Positions 42,444 through 42,759 of a stretch of DNA of 42,759 nt are shown here, piece after piece. Source of the stretch: CAZDET01 sp964504335 (GTDB lineage: Bacteria; Bacteroidota; Bacteroidia; Chitinophagales; Saprospiraceae). The notes under the pieces were generated by a model. The model was not told where the DNA came from, ran no database searches, and worked only from the letters and a program-made list of their open reading frames with translations. Positions within the stretch are counted from its first letter, which is position 1. The number at the start of each line of letters is the position of its first letter. The stretch lies in NCBI GenBank assembly GCA_964504335.1, contig CAZDET010000045.1, forward strand, positions 1-42,759, written 5' to 3'. The position numbers and the translations under genes are program-made.

Positions 42444-42474
42444 TTGCACGAACCAGCTGGGCCCATTATCTTTG
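42444..42474 (+). promoter_or_regulatory. Consensus promoter upstream of the candidate RNA and tRNA-Asp
   Basis: TTG at 42444-42446, exactly 20 bp, then TATCTTTG at 42467-42474, a full match to TAnnTTTG. This is the best promoter match in the window. Transcription should start near 42480, about 205 bp before tRNA-Asp. Confidence 0.6.
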
Positions 42475-42479
42475 TCGCG

Positions 42480-42603
42480 CCTTTTAAAGAAAGGGTAACA
42501 AGAGCGAAGAAACTTTCTGACGAAAGTTACCGTTGGCCCAGTAGGTTGAGATGCTTTCCCTTGGTTCGCCAACGTTTCTCTCCCGCTCTCGTATACGCGC
42601 AAC
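42480..42603 (+). ncRNA. Candidate structured small RNA
   Basis: No ORF accounts for this stretch. It folds into nested stems: AGAGCG (42501-42506) with CGCTCT (42584-42589); AGAAAC (42508-42513) with GTTTCT (42574-42579); GTTGGC (42532-42537) with GCCAAC (42568-42573); and a small hairpin TTTC-TGAC-GAAA inside (42514-42525 region). A strong promoter sits directly upstream. There is no intrinsic terminator before tRNA-Asp, so it could be the leader of a tRNA precursor. A 6S-like RNA is one possibility, not shown. The 3' end is a guess. Confidence 0.3.
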
Positions 42604-42684
42604 AGTAAGGTGCCACCTGAGGATATCCGGTAATGGGTAATGCTTTCCCACCACCCCACTCCTCCCCACCTCACTATCATATTT

Positions 42685-42758
42685 GGTCTGGTAGTTCAGT
42701 TGGTTAGAATGCCGGCCTGTCACGCCGGAGGTCGCGGGTTCGAGTCCCGTCCAGACCG
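42685..42758 (+). tRNA. tRNA-Asp (GTC)
   Basis: Cloverleaf is complete: acceptor GGTCTGG pairs with CCAGACC; anticodon stem CCGGC/GCCGG closes loop CTGTCAC with anticodon GTC at 42719-42721; T-arm GCGGG-TTCGAGT-CCCGT. Discriminator base G at 42758. The window ends one base later, at a C, so whether CCA is encoded cannot be seen. Confidence 0.96.
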
Positions 42759-42759
42759 C

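Noticed and set aside
42540..42660. TPP-riboswitch-like words (TTGAGATG, ACCTGA, GGTAATG) upstream of tRNA-Asp
   Set aside because: Order and pairing do not form the TPP aptamer, no thi gene follows, and the downstream gene is a tRNA.

Overview
The window looks like a chromosomal segment of a marine Bacteroidota bacterium, probably in the Saprospiria/Lewinella neighbourhood. The grounds are: several promoters of the Bacteroidota type (TTG, about 20 bp, TAnnTTTG); a type IX secretion C-terminal sorting domain; an OMP_b-brl_3-type outer membrane receptor; a RecO without zinc cysteines; the DUF1800/DUF1501 pair; DUF6090 and DUF5995 proteins; and a LytS/LytTR two-component pair. There is no phage, transposase, CRISPR array or classical defence island. 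This is a core-genome stretch with accessory surface proteins.

Layout. 1-5.9 kb: an Ig-like lipoprotein, a secreted S33 peptidase, a small outer-membrane-like protein, a LysM protein, then recO with a PlsC-type acyltransferase. 6-11.5 kb: a CotH-kinase/lamin-tail surface protein, HemJ, and a long cysteine-rich repeat protein with a T9SS tail that is broken by a 100-N assembly gap. 11.7-19.8 kb: a thioredoxin-TPR protein facing a six-gene minus-strand operon (marR, periplasmic adaptor, RND pump, 5'(3')-deoxyribonucleotidase, gtrA, tolC-type channel), with a likely MarR operator upstream. 20-24.7 kb: an orphan secreted protein, an SRPBCC protein and the uppS-bamA envelope pair. 24.8-31 kb: an M3 oligoendopeptidase, a FemAB/GNAT-like protein, a heavy-metal-associated protein overlapping an ACC deaminase/D-cysteine desulfhydrase gene, a small tail-anchored protein, and an SDR/NTF2-like gene pair. 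31-35.7 kb: a LytTR regulator and LytS-type kinase, divergent from a large outer membrane receptor with a clear terminator. 35.7-39.9 kb: DUF6090/DUF5995 divergent from DUF1800/DUF1501. 39.9-42.8 kb: the accA-DUF6913-dapA operon, then a candidate structured RNA and tRNA-Asp.

The most informative non-gene signals are four. (1) The N gap lies inside a collapsed 596-bp tandem repeat; its missing content can be predicted as 486 bp and that length restores the reading frame. (2) A family of octamer-phased intergenic repeats (TTTAGACY-like) recurs at several gene borders, and a 25-bp dispersed copy pair is associated with it. (3) A near-consensus promoter followed by a nested stem structure, with no ORF, lies upstream of tRNA-Asp. 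(4) A 7-5-7 palindrome lies upstream of the marR-led efflux operon.

I see no single gene cluster that I would call a new defence or metabolic system. The best leads for novelty are the octamer repeats, the candidate RNA, the roughly 100-residue Cys-rich repeat domain, and the nucleotidase/GtrA pair embedded in a drug-efflux operon.
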